This document shows positions 34,720 through 48,999 of a DNA stretch of 64,000 bases, piece after piece (within the stretch, counting starts at the first letter, position 1; each line of letters starts with the position of its first letter). The translations under genes were made by a program, and so were the position numbers. This stretch comes from Diphasiastrum complanatum (Eukaryota > Streptophyta > Lycopodiopsida > Lycopodiales > Lycopodiaceae), in NCBI GenBank assembly GCA_029204225.1, contig CM055094.1, positions 9,593,234-9,657,233 on the forward strand, in the 5' to 3' direction. The notes below the pieces were generated by a model. That model did not search any database and was not told the DNA's origin. It saw only the letters and a program-made list of their open reading frames with translations.

Positions 34720-36800
34720 TTTGGCATAGTTTTAACCATACTACTTTGATCCAACTTTAGAATTATCTCCATCCTAAGTATAGATCTCATTTCTAAGGTT
34801 CTAAAGTATCTTTTATAATTGATATAGAGAATAGTGTCCAAATTGGATGCTTCACTATTTCTTACATCAATTTTACACATCAAGATATAACTAGAACATG
34901 AAAAACCAAATAGAATGTGAATTAAATGATTCCTCCATGTTTCAAACTTTGAAGTCTCTAGAAAATTACAGCAAGCAAACAATAAATGTGAGTGATGACC
35001 ACTTGCTTGCTTGTCTCCTCCAACTTTGTCCTTTCTTGATATGTCTCCACCATAAAACTCCATGAATGAGCCTCCATCTCCATCTTGCCACAAGATATCA
35101 TCAACACTTGATGACTTGGCCATGAATGAGTGACATAATGAACCTCTAATAGCTTCATTTCCATCAGCAAAACCATCCAAGAATGCTAGTACAACTCCAA
35201 CAATAAGATATTGCAAGACAATGTAGCTAGTTTGTCCATATCTTGACAATTTGCAAACATCCACATGAAATAGCTCAAACATGAGATAGAATAAGTAAAA
35301 TAAACTTGAACAACACTTCTTTGTTGCTCCTTTGACCTTACTTGAGTCTTAAATAAGCTGGGAAAATAGATCCATAACATCTTTGCCAAATAACCTTCCT
35401 TTGATGCTCTTGACTAGCTCCAAATTGCCACCTTTCCATTCAATGTGTTGTTGAAGCCCTTTGAGACCAACCTCTTGATCTTCCTCGACTTGAACATCAA
35501 GTCATTAAAAAAACTTTTTTTTTCCAAATCCATTACTTTCTTTTCCAGTATGAAAACTATAAAAAACAATATCCACTTGCATAGCATCATCTACACAAGA
35601 AGATTCTCCAAAACATGTGAGTAAAGCAAAATGAGTCGCTTCCACTTGCTTATCTTTCTCTTGATCATCAAAGATATCAAAGATATGAATATCTTCAGAC
35701 CTGAACCTCTGGAAATACTCCCTCACAAACATATGATCTAGATCCAACAAGATCTCATCAATGCTTGATCTTGAATTTCCACAAAGGTTAGTGAAAACAA
35801 TGTCATTAATGTCACCATCATAAATCAAAAGATAGATTCCAAACTTTCCATCCAACATGAAGTAGAGTAGGTGAAGATGAGTATCAAACCTAATAAATCC
35901 AGCTCTCTTGAGACCATAACAAACATCAATAAGCTCACCAATGAGATCTCCCTTGCTTTGAAGAAATTGCCTCTTGATTTGCTCCACGTAGTCTTCTCCA
36001 ACCAAGCTTTTGCCATCTCGATCATGAGTGATCAATTCACGATCATAGAATCCTTTGAGTTGATGAAGAGATTTGAGATTCATGCCTTGGATCTTCCCAA
36101 GAACCAATCTTTCATTGCTCTTTCCTTCATAATGCTCTCTCTTAATGATTGCATCATAAAAAGTAGAAACCTCAAAGACATTAGAAGCCATGAAAAAAAT
36201 GATTAGTACCTTCAACATAAGGATGATTATTGAAGTACTCTCTTTTTTCAAACAAGAACTTCTACTCAATGTTTTAGGTAATGACTCATATGATAATTAT
36301 TCCTCCTCACTATCATTCATAATGACATCATTCAAAGTACATCCTACTTTGAACTTTTCACATACTTCTCTTCTTCTTGACTTGTGACTATCTCCCTCAC
36401 CAAGTCCTTGATAAATTTTTTTGATCTACTCTCTTTATAAAGACATGTGACTCCAATTGCTGCAAAAATAACTTTCTTGGACTCATCACAAAAGAATGTA
36501 GAAGAACCACCTCCTTCATGAATGCACCTAGCAACATCTTTTTCCATATGATCAAAGAAATCATTAGCAACAACCTTTTTCAAGGAAGAGCCTTCATCTC
36601 CATTGATGAATTTAGCTCTTTCCTTACCTTTTGCATCCTTGTACTTGCCATGAAGGACCATTGAAGAACCATCATTATCCTCATAGCTAGCCAAGTTAAC
36701 ACAAAGATGAACATCTCCAAGAAGCATATTAGACCTCGAGCTAGATCTAGCATAAGAAAGCTTTTTAGACTTTGCATAAGATCCACCAATCTTATTGATG
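34720..36800 (-). pseudogene. Cargo segment of a copia element, longer version
   Basis: Directly downstream of a gag-protease region on the minus strand, where integrase and RT would be expected, lie several frames without copia similarity. They include ASYEDNDGSSMVLHGKYKDA, ELITHDRDGKSLVGEDYVEQ, GELIDVCYGLKRAGFIRFDT, YFMLDGKFGIYLLIYDGDI and ESSCVDDAMQVD. The last of these, followed by FELFHVDVCKLSRYGQTSY and SCSSYILMCKIDVRNSEASN, matches the cargo at 27070-28170. Frameshifts separate the parts. The family is not recognised. This copy includes about 1 kb of cargo missing from the other. Confidence 0.6.
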
Positions 36801-36879
36801 CTAAAAGTAACTTTGGAAAGTTGAGACCAATCTCCTTTTTCATTCCATCCTTTTTGTTAGCCATAACAAAAGCATCAAG

Positions 36880-37865
36880 CTTGAAAAGTCTACCTTGTTT
36901 ATTGCCCCTAGCAACCAAGATTTCTTCCTTTGTAATGAACCAAGCATTACCACCAAACTTTACCATGTATCCTTTCTCTATCATTTGACCAACACTTAGC
37001 AAATTCTTTGAAATTGAAGGAATGTAAAGAACACCATCAAGTCTTGATTTCCTATTAGTAGAGAGACAAATAGGAATTGAACCAATACCTTCAATCACAC
37101 ACTCATCACCATTGGCCATGCAAATTGCTTTCTTGGCTCGATCATAAGTGACCAAAGAAGTAAATTAACTCCTTGTGACTAATCATGTGTGAACTAGTTC
37201 CACTATCAATCCATCATGAATCTTTGTCACCTTCACTTGATATTGGACTTGAAGAACACATCAAAAGAGAATCACCACCACCTAGATCCTCATCATTAGT
37301 AGTAAAGTTGATTTGTTTGCTACCTTCATCCCTTTCCTTCTTCAAACATTCATTTGCAAAATGGCCTTTGATTCCACAATAAAAGCATTTCAACTTAGCC
37401 TTATCTTTCTTTTTGCCAAAAGAGGAAGTCTCACCTTGATCTTGTCCTTTTGACCACTTGCCTTTGCCTTTGCCCTTGAACTTGCCTTTGATGAACATAG
37501 CATCCTCTTCGTATTGAGATGTCAATGTAGATCCACCTCCTCTTGATTGAAGCCTATACTCCTCATTCACCAAGATCTCTTACAAATCCACAATACTTGG
37601 CAAAGTCTTTTGAATAGAAAAACTTGAACAAGATTAGCATGATTATCCAACAAGCCATTAAGTATAACTTAAACAAGTTCTACCTCCTTAATGCTTTCAT
37701 CAATACATGTTAACTCATCATTGAATGCTTTAACCCTCAAAACAAAAGCATGAGTACTCTCTTCCTTCTTTTGCAAACTTTGAAAGATTTGCCTCCTAAG
37801 AGTAAGCACTCTTGATGTAGACTTGGATTCATAAAGCTTCTTCAAAGCTTCCCAAGCCTCCAAAG
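36880..37865 (-). pseudogene. Copia gag-protease fragment (cargo-bearing element)
   Basis: Matches the intact gag-pro at 30140-31477. It has LKKLYESKSTSRVLTLRRQI (N-terminal, 37800-37860), a frameshift near 37600, MVNEEYRLQSRGGGST, the zinc knuckle CFYCGIKGHFANEC, then after another break IEGIGSIPICLSTNRKSR and LYIPSISKNLLSVGQMIEKG of the protease region. The DSG active site is lost in the break near 37200. The frame passes into the cargo without an integrase. The 5' end is cut at 37865, next to a CT microsatellite. Confidence 0.85.
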
Positions 37866-37949
37866 GTTAAATCTCTTTAACTGTAGATAATGGCTGAGCT
37901 GAACCCAACTGTTCTGCATGATCTAAACTAAAATAAAAAATATATCTCA

Positions 37950-37950
<1 letters not shown>

Positions 37951-38034
<84 letters not shown>

Positions 38035-38075
38035 TCTCTTTCACTTGAAACTCACACACACACACACACATGATC
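37951..38075. repeat. (TC)n-(AC)n compound microsatellite
   Basis: About 35 TC units followed by two short AC runs. Confidence 0.95.
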
Positions 38076-38206
38076 TATATAAGATTCAAATAAAAGTAGA
38101 GTAGTACTAGCAATGCTTGATGAATAGCCTCGATTTGCACCTTTGGCACATCTCTAATTGTTGGATAATGTAGATCCAACTTGGCCTTCATCAAAGAGCC
38201 AAATGA

Positions 38207-38470
38207 CTATGCAAATCTATCTTTACATATTCTAGTAGGGTGTCCATCAATAACCTCAACAAAAATGGAACCTTCATTAAGATTTTGAGCACGTCTAATC
38301 AATCTTTTCTCTCGTTTGCTAGCATTGTACTTTTCTTTTATGGAAGCTAGTATCTCGATATTTGGCTCACCGGCATTACCGGCCATGTCAACTGCTTCTT
38401 TCATGAGGCAATCATCCAAGGTGGCATTAGCGGCCATGTCGATTGCTTCTTCCTTGTGGCAATCATCCAA
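38207..38470 (-). pseudogene. Possible CACTA-associated ORF fragment
   Basis: A minus-strand frame contains two near-repeats (DDCHKEEAIDMAANATL and DDCLMKEAVDMAGNAGEP), then IKEKYNASKREKRLIRRAQN and IDGHPTRICKDRF. Just beyond it, in the same frame after one stop, SFGSLMKAKLDLHYPTIRDV follows. This 'G-x-P...G-x-x-x-K...Y...W/I-x-x-V-P' order recalls the Ptta/En/Spm plant transposase domain, but the match is weak. It lies between copia remains and the CACTA 3' half and could belong to the latter in antisense orientation. Confidence 0.25.
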
Positions 38471-38479
38471 GATCGTGTC

Positions 38480-39200
38480 AACGACCTTGTCAACTGCATC
38501 TTCCCTGGGGCAATCATTTAGGGTGGAATAAGCACAAAAAATGTTTCATTTTCTTGTCGTTGTTTTTGCCCCTCTTTTCTTTGTTAATCTCTTTAGCACA
38601 ATGGGGGACTCAATGGACTCCCCATCATTGGAGTTATATTCCGATTCTTCTGGATTATCGCCTGAAATAAATATGAACATGTAACAAGTTATAATATGTT
38701 GTATGAAAATCAAGCACCATGAGTGTAATAAACTTATCTACTATGATTACTTGTGTTGGGACTGCTCTGTTCATAATTTGTAGTGGTTTTCAGCTACATA
38801 CTCCTTTTCTTCTCTTTTGTCATTATTACATTCAATGTTGTTTGATAGTTTCTTACTAGAGAGCTGGGAAATCCTGGGAATAACATCTAAGGAAAGATTT
38901 AGGTTCTAATGCATGAAAACTAAAAACATAACCATAATAAAACTAGCAAGTATGGATCTAAACATTTGCAATTACATTCGAATCATGAGTTTAAATAATG
39001 TCTCTTATTTATATTTTGTGCAAAAGCACATTGAATACATATCTTACAAGTTGTCTTAATAATGCCCATAGACTAAAAACCTAGTGCCTCTATGAGAAAA
39101 CACATTGCAGGTTTTTTTTCAACTTATTCTATTGCATGTTATAACTCAACTATGCAGTCCTCATTGTGCCTAATTGGTGTCTCGTACGCATGTTATATTG
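38480..39200. other. No recognisable gene
   Basis: Spacer between the weak ORF above and the CACTA transposase remnant. No CACTACAAGAAAA end was found here, so the 5' end of the CACTA element is not in this stretch. Confidence 0.4.
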
Positions 39201-39207
39201 ATGCCAA

Positions 39208-40850
39208 TTGAATGTATCGTTCTTGTCTGAAACAGACGAAAAGCTTATGAGCATGAAAACTCACGACTATCATGTCTTCATGCAACAAATACTTACAGAG
39301 GTTGTACATTGCGACATATCTGACATAGCACGAATTGGCATTTTAAAGATTAGTCATTTTTTTAGAATGATATGTGCACGAACTATAGACCCATCAAAAC
39401 TAGAATCTCTATAACTAGAAGTGGTTACGGCACTTTGTGTTTCAGAAAGATCTTTTGCACCATCATTTTTTGATATTATGACACATCTTGTTGTCCACCT
39501 TGTAGAGGAGATTAGAATTTGTGGGCCTGTTAGTTTGCGAGGGATGTATCCATTCGAAAAAATCATGAAACCTTTAAAACAATATGTGAAATTTTTAGCA
39601 ATCCCTGAGGGTTGTATGGTGGCAACTTATGCAATTGAAGAGGCACTTGGCTTTTATACAAAAGACATCCAAGCCTATGAAGGTACTTCTCATAGTGTAT
39701 GGGATGGAGAAGAAGATCCACGAATGAAGAGTGTGGTTCCTGAAGCAAAAGGGACAATCTTCTATCTTGATGCAATAATGCGCCATCAAGCTCATGTATG
39801 TATTTTGGACAACTCAACAGTCATCGAAGAATGGAAGACGTAATCAACTAGCTAATTGACCACCATATTTTGCAATAATATAAGTTTCCATTCTTTACCT
39901 TGTCTTTTTCAAACATCATTGAAAGAAATCATATAATGTGTTTGTTATATTAACAGGAAATTTGAAAAAGATATGGCTATATTGCAAAAGAAAAAGACTA
40001 AAGATGCCATCAACTTCGATTACAATGCAAATGTTTTTCCCAAATGGCTCTTGAAAAAGGTTTTTTCTACTTTATGTTCTCAACATGATATTTCGAAGTT
40101 CTAACGTTTCATTTATTTTCACTTTGTCATGGAAAATATAATTAACTATTTTTTCTTTTGAAGTCTAGGTAAATGGACTCCATGAAGTAGGCGAGATGTT
40201 GGATTCCATTTTGATTGATTTGGCAACAGGACCAAAGCACCGTTCAACATCATATACAGGTCTCTGGGTGAATGGCTATCATTTTCGTACTACGGATTAA
40301 GATTTGAGTAAAGCAACTCAAGACAGTGGTATTACAGCATGCTTTAGAACTTGGAGCCGCAGTAGTGTGAGAGGTAGAAATCCTATTTCAACCAATCTTT
40401 GTAATTTTGGATGGATTTGCAAAAATTTGGAAGTTGAATATGGTTCCAATTCAGTTATTCTTCTTTATTGTAATTGGGTGAAACCAAACATAGTCGGAAA
40501 GCATGCAAGCATGAGGATGGACAACAATGGTTTTTGCTTGATAGATGTAACAAAAACACTCTGACAAACTAGCATGGAAGATCAGCCATTTTTTATGCTT
40601 GAGCGTGTGCAACAAGTGTTATATATCTAGGACCCGATGGCAACGAATTGGAATGTTGTATTGCATCATTATGCTAGGGGAAGACGTGATGATAAGGATG
40701 GGAATAATGTCATGGATTTTTCATTGGTCGAGGACTTTTGCACGACATCAGTAGATCTATCGTGGATGAAGAAAAATGTACATCTCATGTGGATATTGTT
40801 GAAGGACATGTTATCTCCTCACAAGATCCCCAAAGTAGTGATGATTTAGA
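39208..40850 (+). pseudogene. CACTA (En/Spm) transposase C-terminal half, DUF4218 and DUF4216 domains
   Basis: The remnant begins with MKTHDYHVFMQQILTEVVHC and continues LVEEIRICGPVSLRGMYPFE KI and LKQYVKFLAIPEGCMVATYA, the DUF4218 domain of plant CACTA TnpD-like proteins (split here by a space at Glu/Lys only for reading). After two intron-like or broken stretches it resumes with SILIDLATGPKHRSTSYTGL, CNFGWICKNLEVEYGSNSVI and LLYCNWVKPNI, which is DUF4216. It ends with EDQPFFMLERVQQVLYI. The catalytic DDE part upstream is missing and several stops break it. It is on the same strand as the terminal repeat at 42586-42598, giving a 5'-truncated element of at least 3.4 kb. Confidence 0.82.
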
Positions 40851-41215
40851 GACAGAGTGGTCTCGAAATTTACTTTGTAAATATATGTGTAACTATTTAA
40901 TCTAAAAAATTCGAAACTATTTTCTCTAATATTAGCACATTGTGCAATCATAAACCTTTTTTTAACAACCCGTATGTTGTCAAAACTCGTATAGATCCAC
41001 TACATGCATATTTTCAAACATTAGTGTATGTAGTTATGTGTATCAAGCAATCATAAAGTTTAATCCATATGGCATATGTTTGTGTACTATACATGCAACT
41101 AATTGTTTGCATTATGCATATGCGCTTATATATCATGCACCAACCTTAAAATCCTATATTGAATAACTTTTATTTTAAGACACAAAATAAATGGCGATAG
41201 AAAGTGTTGATACTA

Positions 41216-42598
<1,383 letters not shown>

Positions 42599-42599
42599 T

Positions 42600-43905
42600 A
42601 CCGTATGATGAAAATAATCAACTCTCTCTATTCCCCAAAAGATCAACTCCCTCTATTTTTCAAAATGATCAACTTCCTCTATTCTTCAAAAGATCATCAA
42701 GAACTAGCAGACCTCCTATCAGGTATATCGACGAGTTTGTGGCCTACCCTATTTAGGAGCCGACGACTGTCGAAGAGGTACTCAATCAACCCAATTCCAA
42801 TCTCTAAAAAGAAGCTATGGATAAAGAGTATTTATCTCTTATCAAGAACCAGACATGGACGACTGTCGAATTACCTGCTAGCATAAATGTAGTTGATTGC
42901 AAATGGATTTTCAAAGTCAAGTACAAAGTGGATGGAAGCATTGACATAAGAAAAGCTCGACTTGTCGCCAAAGGATTTTCTCAGGTATACAACGTCGATT
43001 ACACTGAGACCTTCAGTCCAATAGTCAAGCATTCTTCTATTCGACTTTATTATCATTTGTTGTTGTAGCAGATTTGGAAATACATCAAATAGATGTACAG
43101 ACAGCATATCTCAATGGAGTTATTGCAAAAGACATTTATATGTTGCAACTTGAAGGTTGTATTATCAAAGGTAAACACAATCATGTGTGTAAACTCCATA
43201 AAGCACTTTATGATCAAATTGTCAAAGGACCAATGTCCCTGAACAATCAAAGAGAAGGTGCAAATGTGTGAGTATCCTTATCATTCAATAATAGGATCTC
43301 TTACGTATGCAATGATCTATACCAGGCCAACTTGTGCAGTCAGCTCTCTAAGTTAGTTTATGACTAACTCTGTTATAACACATTGGAAGGCTCTTATCAG
43401 AGTCATGAGATATCTTCGAGTTACAATGGACTTTTGCATTTGTTATGGAGCAGTTGACAATGACAAACTCAATGTACTCAATGGTTATACATATGCAAGT
43501 GGGGCAGAAGATGTAGACACTCGTAAATCTAGTTCTAAATTTACGAGTTCTTCCTCAACAATGGTCCAATTTCCTGGAATAGTCGCAAGCAATCTTTAAT
43601 AGTTCTATCTTCTATAGAATCAGTATATCACAGCCTCACAAGCTACAAAAAAAATCAATCTGGTTGAGAAACTTACTTTCAGATATCAGTCTGAATCAAT
43701 ATTCTTCGACATTATTATTTTGTGATAATCAAAGTACCATCACCTTGTCAGCCAATCCTAGATTTCATTCTAGGAGTAAGCACATTGAACTCAAGTATCA
43801 CTATGTCAGAAGCAAAGTTCTCGACAAAGAGGTCAGATTGCAGTACTGTTGAACGCGAGATATGACAACAAATATTTTTGTCAAAGCATTAAGCTTGAAT
43901 GCGCA
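42600..43905 (+). pseudogene. Copia reverse transcriptase and RNase H remnant
   Basis: It begins with the connector RSSRTSRPPIRYIDEFV, then the RT start AMDKEYLSLIKNQTWTTVEL, VVDCKWIFKVKYKVDGSIDI, ARLVAKGFSQVYNVDYTETF and DVQTAYLNGVIAKDIYMLQL. The YVDD centre is deleted. RNase H follows: LIRVMRYLRVTMDFCICYGA, a damaged DADYAG motif (TYASGAEDVDTRKS), LLFCDNQSTITLSANPRFHS and RSKHIELKYHYVRSKVLDKE. Stops and deletions break it. The 5' part is cut off by the CACTA end at 42598. Confidence 0.88.
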
Positions 43906-43964
43906 CATAAAGTTTTGTGTAGAACTAAGTTTGAAGGTCAAGGCATTCATGGATTTAGATTAAG

Positions 43965-44970
43965 GGGAAGCGTTGGATTATTCTCCTACTAATCGACTGA
44001 TCAACATTTTAATCTTCATCCAACTTTTATTCAAACTTGCAGATTTTTTCGTGATTTTACATAGTTTGCATAACTACTCAAAAACGGCTCACAATGTCGG
44101 CATTTTTGAGATTTTTGTCCTTTGGAATTTTCTCTCACTTCTACTTTCTCGCAAAATACTAGATGCCTCAAATGTTAAGGAAATAATGTTGGCAAAGACC
44201 TTCACATTTTTTTGCATTTTTCGCATGACAGTTTACGTTCATTTTTGCAAAGTAACAGTTTGTGCTCAATTCTGTGGATAGACTATTTACGACCAAAGCC
44301 ACTGACTTGCATTAATTCATCAACAAGTAATTTCTGAGATTTGACAATTTAATTGCTTAGTATAAATAGTTGTTTATATTCATACATCTCTAGCATTGAA
44401 ACATGAAGATCAATCATCAAGTATTGAATAGTTAGCATTCTCTCTCTCAAGCCTACGAGCTTAGACACTCTTGAACATTGTAGCTCACTTCTTTAGAGTT
44501 GATTAGAGATTGCTATTACGCTTACCGCTTATTAGCATTGCACCTAATTCAGACTTATATTTAGTCGCTCAGAGATAGCCTAGAGTATGCGGCTTTGATC
44601 TGCAACTTGTTGTACCCATTTACATCTATTTCATTTTCATATTGAATCAATACTATCTTCTTATTGCGTTTAGGTTCTCGTCTCAGGATGTATGCATTTC
44701 TTAATCCTTCGCGACGAATTATTTGTCTGATAATTCAATCTTAATGTTTGGTTATGTAATCGTTGTAGTACTAATGATTTTAAAGTTAGTTACTATAAGA
44801 TTGAACGTGATTTCTATCACTATTGTTTTTTCAAAATTGATAGGCGTAGTCATGCATAGAGAAAGAGAAAGATAGTTTATTTTGCTGCGCACGATAAGTT
44901 TTAATTCTTGTCATTCGAATTCTTTTTATTCGATTCTATTCGACCTATTTTTTCACACACCTTTTTCGAA
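43965..44970 (+). repeat. Probable 3' LTR of the copia remnant
   Basis: A purine tract (AAGGGGAAG, 43962-43970) after the RNase H is followed by GTTGGATTATTC, a usual copia LTR opening (one base changed from TGTTGGA). TATAAATAG at about 44361 is a candidate LTR promoter, and the 44.45-44.6 kb part resembles a 5' leader. The right boundary is estimated. Confidence 0.5.
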
Positions 44971-45236
44971 CATAGTCAAGATTCAAGTACATAAAAAACT
45001 AGCTACAACAAAAGATGGTTTGCAAATGTACAAATATAAATGATAGATGTAAAAACATGTACATAAGTATTTGTAAACATGGAAAGGCTAGTTATAGAGC
45101 CAAAACACTAGCTAAATCTATCTAACTCCTCCTCATGATCTTCGTCATGTGGGACTTGTTGTTTCTCCATGGGCAAGACACATGAATTAGTCTTTTAAAA
45201 AATTGTACGGGTGTGAGAGTGAATAGAAAGTTTAAA

Positions 45237-45560
45237 TTATAACATAAAATGGATTTGATGTTGTACCTGAGGAGCAGCATCCCAGTTTATATGCACGGCC
45301 TGCCTCTTCAATAACTCGAGTACTACCTGCGTACTGTGGGAATATGCATACATATACTCATCATGTGTGGGAGATCCCCCATGAAGGATCGCTACAAAAC
45401 ATTCCAAATTTTGATCATATAAAGAGAGCATTTTATTCCAACGTGTCTTACGAAAAACTCTCAAGAGCAAAAAAATAAAAAATAAATGGGTGTAGGGTAG
45501 ACTTACAAAGAAAATATCCCTTGCTACCACTGCCCAAGGACGTGCAGGACTCATGACCAC
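45237..45560 (-). CDS. Unrecognised exon-like ORFs
   Basis: Two exon-like blocks on the minus strand: DDPDVVMSPARPWAVVARDI ending at a GTAAGT donor near 45508, and after an AG acceptor near 45450, WNKMLSLYDQNLECFVAILH and HDEYMYAYSHSTQVVLELLK, ending at a possible donor near 45267. The composition is protein-like, but I recognise no family. It may be part of a transposon-derived gene continuing upward to about 45.9 kb. Confidence 0.3.
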   Translation of the reverse strand: MVMSPARPWAVVARDIFFVSLPYTHLFFIFLLLRVFRKTRWNKMLSLYDQNLECFVAILHGGSPTHDEYMYAYSHSTQVVLELLKRQAVHINWDAAPQVQHQIHFML

Positions 45561-46021
45561 ATCAGGGTCATCACCACATCCTCCACAACAAGAGACACCA
45601 AGGCAGATCCTCCTCCTCTCCCGAGAGTGTCGGGAGGAAGCACTACCAGTAGTGCCATGGGTGGGGGTGCGACTTTCATCGTAGTGACCCTAACGAGACG
45701 GGAAAATATGAGACCGGTCTACACGAGGAGTCGATTAAATCTCCTTGGTCAATGATGTGTACTCAACCAATTTGCTAGAGCTACAAGCCTTGCGTCGAGC
45801 CCTCAATCAATCTATGACCCTATCCTGCTAGAGAATGGCAATATATCAAGGTAGCTAATGAGATCAGTCTCGCTCATAGAAAAAAGACGAGATGACCCGC
45901 AACTATGGCCTAACTTCTGACAAGGGGATCCATCCTCTGACATAATGGGTGCAATGGAATAAGAGGGATAAATACTGCAGGCAACCAATGAGAGTCTCAA
46001 AAATAGGAAAAAAAAACATCA

Positions 46022-46023
46022 CC

Positions 46024-46094
<71 letters not shown>
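46022..46094. repeat. (CT)n microsatellite
   Basis: About 36 CT units. Confidence 0.95.
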
Positions 46095-46096
<2 letters not shown>

Positions 46097-46739
46097 ATAT
46101 CCCGTGGGCTAAAAATATAGAGTATTGTGAAATGAATGCCAAAATTTTTATGTATATTGACTCATAGCTACAACGTCAATACCAACACATATGTATTGTC
46201 CATTCATGACCATTTCAAGTTCAAACAACAATGATTATCCAAATTAAACCACATTGAGGAGTAGACATCAATAAGAGGCTGACTGGCCCCAAAGTGACTC
46301 GTACGTTAACGAGGAGGTCTTGGCAGTCCTTGAGTTTGACGGTTCATAGCATTGAAGAGAGAAAAGAATGCTACTACTTCAAACTCAACACTTAAAAGTG
46401 GTTACATGGAACCTCATGTAGTATTTTAGAGTTATTGAGTTTGAAGTAGCGGACACACTTTTCTCTTTTCGATGTGGTGAACCATGAAGTTCAAGAACGT
46501 CAACGGCCTGCACACCACATGCCTCTTTGGTGTCATCATTTTTAGGTGAAAAATCCAATCGGCATAGACAACTTGATCGCATAGCCAATTAGCCTCCTTT
46601 GCATCCTCAATGTATCCCTGTCATCATTAATATTGTTAGGGTTATGGTTTGTGATTAATTATAGATGGAAAATTGAATTATATGTTGGTATTGCCCTCGT
46701 AGCATTGACTCAATACCTATAAAAACTCGGACTATGATA

Positions 46740-46754
46740 AGAGAACCACCGCAT

Positions 46755-46787
<33 letters not shown>

Positions 46788-47158
46788 AATAGATTAAGAT
46801 CCTACAAATCAGAGTAGCATGAACTAGTAAGCATGAAACATACATCAAGATACCATGAATTAGGATAGCATGAACTAGTAATCATGAAACATAAACAAAT
46901 GGCATCACACTTACACGCACACGCACACACCCTAAAACCTAAACACACACGAAGAGAAAAAAAAAAAACATAGTAGAGTGCTAATCAAAACTCTCAAACC
47001 GTACGATTATATCCTATTACAGAATGTCACCACATGATCTCTCCCTACGGCATTTGGGCTTTCTTGTGGAACTTATCATCCAACAAGAAACATTTGAACC
47101 ACGTCTTTAATAGAAGAAAACAAGGGCTACACACCTTCCTAGAATTGGGAGTGTTGGT

Positions 47159-47227
<69 letters not shown>

Positions 47228-47658
47228 AGCATAACTAATACATAACACATAAATTATGATCCTACAAAATGAATAATTAAGATCCTACAAATCAGAGTAG
47301 CATGAACTAGTAAGCATGAAACATAAATCAAGATACTACGAATTAGGGTAGCATGAACTAGTAATCATGAAATATAAATGAATGACATCACACTTACACG
47401 CACATGCACAAACGCACACACACACCCTAAACTCCAAAACCTGAACACAAACAAAGTGAAAAAAAGTGAAAGAACATAGTAGAGTGCAAATCAAAACTCC
47501 CGAACCGTATGATTATATCCTATTCTAGAATGTCACCTCCCTCCCTATGGCGCGTTTGGGCTTTCTTGTGAAATTTATCGTCCAACAAGAAACATTTGAA
47601 CCACGTCTTTCACAGAAAAAAACAAGGGCTACACACCTTCCTAGAATTGGGAGTGTTG

Positions 47659-47693
<35 letters not shown>

Positions 47694-47850
47694 ATGAAAC
47701 ATAACTAATACATGACAAATTATAATCCTACAAATTAAAATAACAGGAATAAATTAAGATCCTACAAATCAGAGTAGCATAAAGTAGTAAGCATGAAACA
47801 TAAAAAAATGACATCACACTTACGCTTACACGCACAAACGCACACAACAT
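46740..47850. repeat. Tandem array, about 480-bp units ending in CT runs
   Basis: CCTACAAATCAGAGTAGCAT occurs at 46801, 47284 and 47761. Each of the first two units continues through an ACACGCACAC-rich part, CGTATGATTATATCCTATT-like sequence and CTAGAATTGGGAGTGTTGGT, and ends in a long (CT)n run (47163-47220 and 47659-47690). The third unit is cut off at the DUF7869 gene of copy B. Confidence 0.85.
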
Positions 47851-47854
47851 TGTA

Positions 47855-48970
47855 TCAATTAATTTTGGACTTTGGCAAAACATCAGCTACACATGCATCA
47901 ACCAATTTGTACAAATACTCCTTGATGTGTGCTCGAGAGATTTTTGGAATAGATATTGATCTTTCGACATCATATCCATGTTTCTTTACCATCTTTTTTG
48001 CCTTGGTTTTCCATGCATAAATCACAGCAGCAATATCTACATCTTCTACACTGTCATTGTTTGGAACCCAGCCTTTTGAAAGACAGTCTTCGTGTAATTC
48101 TTTGTTGTCAATTGGATTGTTTCCACGTCTCTGAGTGGATTTAGGCTCATACCATAATGCTTTGAGTGAAGTGACCATACCATCAACATCGGTCCCTACT
48201 CCGACAACCTTTGCCATCCAAAATGAGGCTTCCACTGCAACATCTTCATTTGGAGGTCATATTGCAACAAATTCGTTCATTGCAACCTCTCTACTAGGTA
48301 TGAATCTTGATAATGGTGCATCTCCTTTCCGTCCGCAATAATGATGAGGTAAGAGTTCTATTGTATCCATTTCGACTTCGGTGTTCACATTAGAAGACAT
48401 GCATCCTGAAGGTTGAAAATCAATTGTAAAAGATTGTGGCCAAAAAGTTGTTTGGTTGTATGTTGATAGTGGCAAATTCTTTTGGTTTGTGAGGTACTCA
48501 AGAAGTTTTGTGGTTTCATCCACAGATGAGAAATTTTTATCTTTGTATTCTGGATACTTCTCGCACATATATTGTCCATATTTATGAAAGGATATCAATC
48601 CTTTCATCTCATCATTGTCCAGTTCATTTGTGGGTGCCAAAAAGATCGCTTCTTGCAACAATCTGAAAGTTTCACTCCATGTATCATCTCCATCAGTGCA
48701 ATAATACTTCCACTGCATGGTAGATAACATATGAAAATATCCAAATCCATGAAAAGTCAATAATAAATGCATTCCACAAAAGGATTCACTCTCAACAACT
48801 TATGACGAATCAGATAGTGTCCCAATCCAACGAAAAGGCCACTATACAAGATCCACGGACATAATCCATTTCCACAAATAATAAATGGCTCTATGAATCC
48901 TTTCCAATTCACTATTCGTTCTAACAACTCTACTTCAGTAACTTTAGTACGACCAACCCCTCTGCGATTT
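47855..48970 (-). pseudogene. DUF7869-type gene, copy B (C-terminal half)
   Basis: Matches the C-terminal half of the gene at 13737-15746. It has TEVELLERIVNWKGFIEP (about 48910-48965), TMQWKYYCTDGDDTWSETFR, FLAPTNELDNDEMKGLISFH, TKLLEYLTNQKNLPLSTYNQ, TFWPQSFTIDFQPSG, ELLPHHYCGRKGDAPLSRF, FWMAKVVGVGTDVDGMVTSL, CLSKGWVPNNDSVEDVDIAA and SIPKISRAHIKEYLYKLVDA. This copy retains the full C-terminus through LPKSKIN. Stops and frame changes occur near 48250 and 48790. The catalytic N-terminal half with the Asp and GHTHEEID motifs is missing; above 48970 other DNA begins. It lies on the same side of the H3 gene, and in the same direction as that gene, as in copy A. Confidence 0.75.
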
Positions 48971-48999
48971 ATGCCTTAGGCAGATTCCTTTGCACAAAA

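Noticed and set aside
38600-39210. Search for a CACTACAAGAAAA 5' end matching the 42586-42598 terminus
   Set aside because: No such sequence was found upstream, so a complete CACTA element is not claimed.
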